From Mucilaginibacter sp. (lineage in GTDB: Bacteria > Bacteroidota > Bacteroidia > Sphingobacteriales > Sphingobacteriaceae), in NCBI GenBank assembly GCA_031292485.1, contig JARLHA010000059.1:152471-216470 (forward strand): a stretch of DNA of 64,000 nucleotides, in the 5' to 3' direction. The notes beneath the pieces were generated by a model, which searched no databases, was not told the origin of the DNA, and saw nothing but the letters and a program-made list of their open reading frames with translations. Shown piece by piece: positions 61,427 through 64,000 of this stretch. Numbering within the stretch: the stretch's first letter is position 1; each line of letters starts with the position of its first letter. Made by a program: the position numbers and the translations under genes.

Positions 61427-63226
61427 ATGAAAACGCGAGTTGTCTATTCATTTATCTTGTTTTTCACAGCCCTGTTTATACTCCCGGGTTGTAAAAAAAA
61501 TAATCCCGGCCCCAAGCCAATTATTCCGGTTCTTCCGAAAATTACCGCTATTTCGCCAACGTCCGGCACTGCGGGCACATCGGTTACTATCACCGGGTCG
61601 GCATTCGAACTTTCAGCCGCTGCTAATACGGTAAAATTCAATGGCACAGCTGCCGCTGTTAGCTCGGCAACTGCCACTACCCTGATAGTGACAGCACCGG
61701 CAGGAGCAAGTACAGGCCCGGTAAGTGTTACCACAACCGGAGGCACGGCTACAGGCCCAACATTCACCTATTTGCTGGCCCCCACGGTTACCTCCATTAG
61801 CCCGGCAGCGGGTGTCGCCGGGGTATCGGTTACCATTACAGGTACAAATTTTGATGCCGTCGCCGCTAATAATGTGGTTAAGTTTCATGGCGTTGCAGCC
61901 ACAGTTACCACAGCTACCACCACTTCATTGGTCGTAACCGCACCGGCTGCAGGCAGCACGGGGGCGGTTACGGTAACCACAACAGGCGGTACGGCAACAG
62001 GGCCGGTATTCACCTATTTACTGGCGCCGGCTATCGCAGGCATCAACCCTGCAACTGCAGCTGTTGGAGCTGCCGTTACCATCACAGGTACAAACTTTGA
62101 TGCAACGGCCGCTAATGATGTGGTTAAATTTAATGGCACCGTTGCAACGGTTACCGGTGCCACCGCTACACAAATAATAGCTACGGTACCAGCCGGCGGC
62201 ACAAACGGAAATATAACGGTAACTACTCCGGGCGGAACATCTAATGGTATAGCCTTTACTTACCTGGTCGCTACCGGGCCCAACATTTATGTAGTTGGCT
62301 CAGATACACGGTCGGGTTTTGGTTACTGGAAAAACTTCACCTTTACTGCTACTACCGATTGTAACGGGGCAGATGCCATGGTTGGCTCAGGTACGGATAT
62401 TTATTTTGCGGGCCCCTCAACAACACAAACACCTACTTATTGGAAAAATAATACGGCAGTACATGTTTCTTCGCAAACAGGTTTTACTTCTTCTATCGCT
62501 GTTTCAGGCACCGATGTATATTGCCTGGGGGTGCTTAACAATGTTTACACCTATTGGAAAAATACAACTTCAACGCCCTTAACAACTACAAGTTTGATCT
62601 ACCTTACAGGTTCCTATCAGAATAACGAACTGGCGGTTAGTAACGGGGATGTTTACGTAGCCGGCGCACAGTATCTGGGTAACTCAACTATTTTAAAAGC
62701 CACGTACTGGAAAAACGGCAGCCCGGTTGATCTTACAGACGGGATCCATTCAGGCAGTGCCAGAGCAACGGCTGTGTATGTGTCGGGCGCAGATGTTTAT
62801 GTGGCTGGCATAGAGGAGATCCGTGACATCACTACCGGAGGTATCGTCAACGAAGCTCCCCGCCTTTGGAAAAATGGCGTATCAGTGCCTATTTCAACAC
62901 CCGCAAATAGTTTATTCAACACAGTTACGAGTATTTTGGTGTCGGGTAGCGACGTATATCTTGGCGGCCAGTATAATGGCGCCGGGGCAGTTTGGAAAAA
63001 CGGATCAATGATCAACACCGCTACCTATTCGCTGGCCGAAGTCGTGTCCTCGATCTTTTTGTACAACAATACGGATCTGTACATAACCGGAGCATCGTCG
63101 TCATCGGGAAATAATTGTTATTGGAAGAACGGAAATTTTGTTGAAATGGACCCGGGATGTACCCACCAGAGCGCAAATTGCGCCGCGACTTTCGCCAACC
63201 AGGTGGTTTCTATTTATGTTAAATAA
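61427..63226 (+). CDS. Lipoprotein with three TIG domains and seven WKN repeats
   Basis: 599 residues. The lipobox ILPGC gives lipidated Cys22. Three IPT/TIG immunoglobulin-like domains follow (about 38-116, 118-200, 201-281), each starting ISP or INP and with the motif TVTITGTNFD, and they are nearly tandem repeats at DNA level. The second half (285-599) contains seven WKN motifs (YWKN x4, then RLWKNG, VWKNG, YWKNG) with DVYVAG-like strands between, the mark of a seven-bladed propeller. Probably a cell-surface protein for binding polysaccharide or protein; no function is known. Confidence 0.88.
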   Translation: MKTRVVYSFILFFTALFILPGCKKNNPGPKPIIPVLPKITAISPTSGTAGTSVTITGSAFELSAAANTVKFNGTAAAVSSATATTLIVTAPAGASTGPVSVTTTGGTATGPTFTYLLAPTVTSISPAAGVAGVSVTITGTNFDAVAANNVVKFHGVAATVTTATTTSLVVTAPAAGSTGAVTVTTTGGTATGPVFTYLLAPAIAGINPATAAVGAAVTITGTNFDATAANDVVKFNGTVATVTGATATQIIATVPAGGTNGNITVTTPGGTSNGIAFTYLVATGPNIYVVGSDTRSGFGYWKNFTFTATTDCNGADAMVGSGTDIYFAGPSTTQTPTYWKNNTAVHVSSQTGFTSSIAVSGTDVYCLGVLNNVYTYWKNTTSTPLTTTSLIYLTGSYQNNELAVSNGDVYVAGAQYLGNSTILKATYWKNGSPVDLTDGIHSGSARATAVYVSGADVYVAGIEEIRDITTGGIVNEAPRLWKNGVSVPISTPANSLFNTVTSILVSGSDVYLGGQYNGAGAVWKNGSMINTATYSLAEVVSSIFLYNNTDLYITGASSSSGNNCYWKNGNFVEMDPGCTHQSANCAATFANQVVSIYVK

Positions 63227-63292
63227 AAAGCAAATACTGTTTCCGCAGGGCATCCGCGCGGGTGTCCTACGGAAATATTCGAAAAATCTATT

Positions 63293-63787
63293 TTAAAGCA
63301 CTTTTCGCATCACATAATCATTCATCCAGTATTTACCTATCGGGACATCTTCTTCATAAGCTATCACGAACCCCATCTTTTCATAAAAGTCTTTGGCTTT
63401 GTTGTAGCGGTTCACATTCAGGTCGAGCGTGTGTTTGCCGGCTTCTTGTGTCTTGTCGATCACTTCTTTGATCAGAATTTTGCCGTACCCTTTGCCCTGG
63501 GTTTCGGGCAGGCAATAAAGTTTGTGCAGTTTGAAAATATCCGGGTTTTCATCCCTCGGCGAGTATGCGGCAAAGGCTACCGTTTTGCCCGCTTCAGCTA
63601 ATAAAAGGTAGGTTTGGGTATCATGTGTAAGTTGTGATGCCAATTTCCTGGTCGAATAAATTTCGTCCAGCATAAATTCTATTTGCTCTTTTTCCAGTAT
63701 GGGGCCGTAGGTTGCCCACCATGTTATTTCGGCTATGCCGCGGATCGTTTCCACATCATCCGGTATCGCTTTCCTGATCAAGTACAT
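63293..63787 (-). CDS. GNAT acetyltransferase
   Basis: 164 residues from the ATG at 63787 (MYLIRKAIPDDVETIRGIAE), which starts the conserved domain. The acetyl-CoA motif is KLYCLPETQGKGYGKILIKE near residue 96, then LDLNVNRYNKAKDFYEKMGF. The frame stays open further upstream to 63928, but that part includes low-complexity sequence and is not likely to be translated. The substrate is unknown. Beyond it, 63788-64000 holds CTCTGCGAA-type words and no gene I can support at the right edge. Confidence 0.88.
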   Translation of the reverse strand: MYLIRKAIPDDVETIRGIAEITWWATYGPILEKEQIEFMLDEIYSTRKLASQLTHDTQTYLLLAEAGKTVAFAAYSPRDENPDIFKLHKLYCLPETQGKGYGKILIKEVIDKTQEAGKHTLDLNVNRYNKAKDFYEKMGFVIAYEEDVPIGKYWMNDYVMRKVL

Positions 63788-64000
63788 GGCCAAATATATA
63801 AATCTGCCGCCATTTTTTAATAATTCTTCGCTTCCTCTGCGAATCGCTCCGTGCCCTCTGGTGCGCCACGAGGCGTGCGTGTATATATAAATTAAATACC
63901 TAATGGATGAAAGAGCCATACAACCCAATTAGCCGTTCAGGTTGAAGGAAGCGCGGCACATCAAGAGGAAACAAAGGATGTGAAGCCCGCGCAGACGGTA

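Noticed and set aside
1..64000. tRNA, rRNA, CRISPR arrays, insertion sequences and phage genes
   Set aside because: I looked for T-loop and anticodon-arm patterns, regularly spaced repeats, and transposase or integrase motifs and found none; the repeats present are short intergenic palindromes.
63928..64000. Possible gene at the right window edge
   Set aside because: Open frames on both strands are short, have no start codon or recognisable motif and are cut by the edge.

Overview
The window reads as a contiguous piece of chromosome from a Bacteroidetes bacterium, most likely family Sphingobacteriaceae (Mucilaginibacter- or Pedobacter-like). The signs are: an IleRS of the type with a GIHH signature, a DksA/TraR-like protein with a degenerate zinc finger placed between ileS and lspA, a TonB receptor with a carboxypeptidase-regulatory-like N-terminus, a GH92 mannosidase, TAnnTTTG promoter elements and little Shine-Dalgarno signal. 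I see no rRNA, tRNA, CRISPR array, integrase, transposase or phage gene. Most of the window is core genome broken up by short, highly structured intergenic repeats.

Layout. 1-6 kb: 3' end of a serine hydrolase cut by the window edge, then ileS, a TraR/DksA-like gene and lspA in a tight cluster. 6-10.5 kb, minus strand: a kinase-like protein of unknown role, a short-chain dehydrogenase, and cysM and cysE for cysteine synthesis. 10.7-12.5 kb: two Tat-signal proteins (NIPSNAP family and a TIM-barrel isomerase family). 12.6-15.6 kb, minus: a TonB receptor and a small Cys/His-rich protein, perhaps a metal uptake unit. 15.9-18.7 kb: a small conserved protein, a secreted cyclophilin, xth and an AT-rich secreted orphan. 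18.8-21.1 kb: GH92 mannosidase.

21.4-27.6 kb, minus: a complete RND efflux operon (TolC, adaptor, pump, a possible PII-like protein, a DUF2892-like protein). 28-31.3 kb: a large membrane patatin. 31.8-37.3 kb: a LemA/TPM/TPM cluster, trmB, an alkyltransferase-like protein lacking the acceptor cysteine, VOC proteins, a CMD/AhpD-like protein and a Tag glycosylase. 37.5-44 kb: polA, a Uma2 gene and the coupled glycogen pair glgA-glgC. 44-49 kb: a sialidase-like propeller, a UPF0173 hydrolase, YbaB, a class C beta-lactamase-like lipoprotein and a TPR protein. 49-53 kb: fumC, a lipoprotein, an S1/P1 nuclease and a low-molecular-weight tyrosine phosphatase. 53.2-53.8 kb: a toxin-antitoxin pair in which each gene carries an apparent one-base deletion in an A-run. 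53.8-64 kb: GNAT, outer-membrane barrel, deoxyhypusine-synthase-like enzyme, GRP-type transporter, methyltransferase, DUF983, CoA-disulfide reductase with rhodanese, and a TIG-domain lipoprotein with seven WKN repeats.

Non-coding signals that stand out are: (i) intergenic elements that use different short words but share one plan, a word repeated in one direction and then repeated inverted; (ii) a 160-base element at 7483-7642 with two outer hairpins around a three-tier nested palindrome; (iii) two 48-base elements in direct orientation on either side of the whole efflux operon; (iv) Crp/Fnr-like dyads at the same distance from the putative -7 boxes of the efflux operon and the CoA-disulfide reductase gene; and (v) an AT-rich block in the 3' third of ileS that suggests a mosaic gene.
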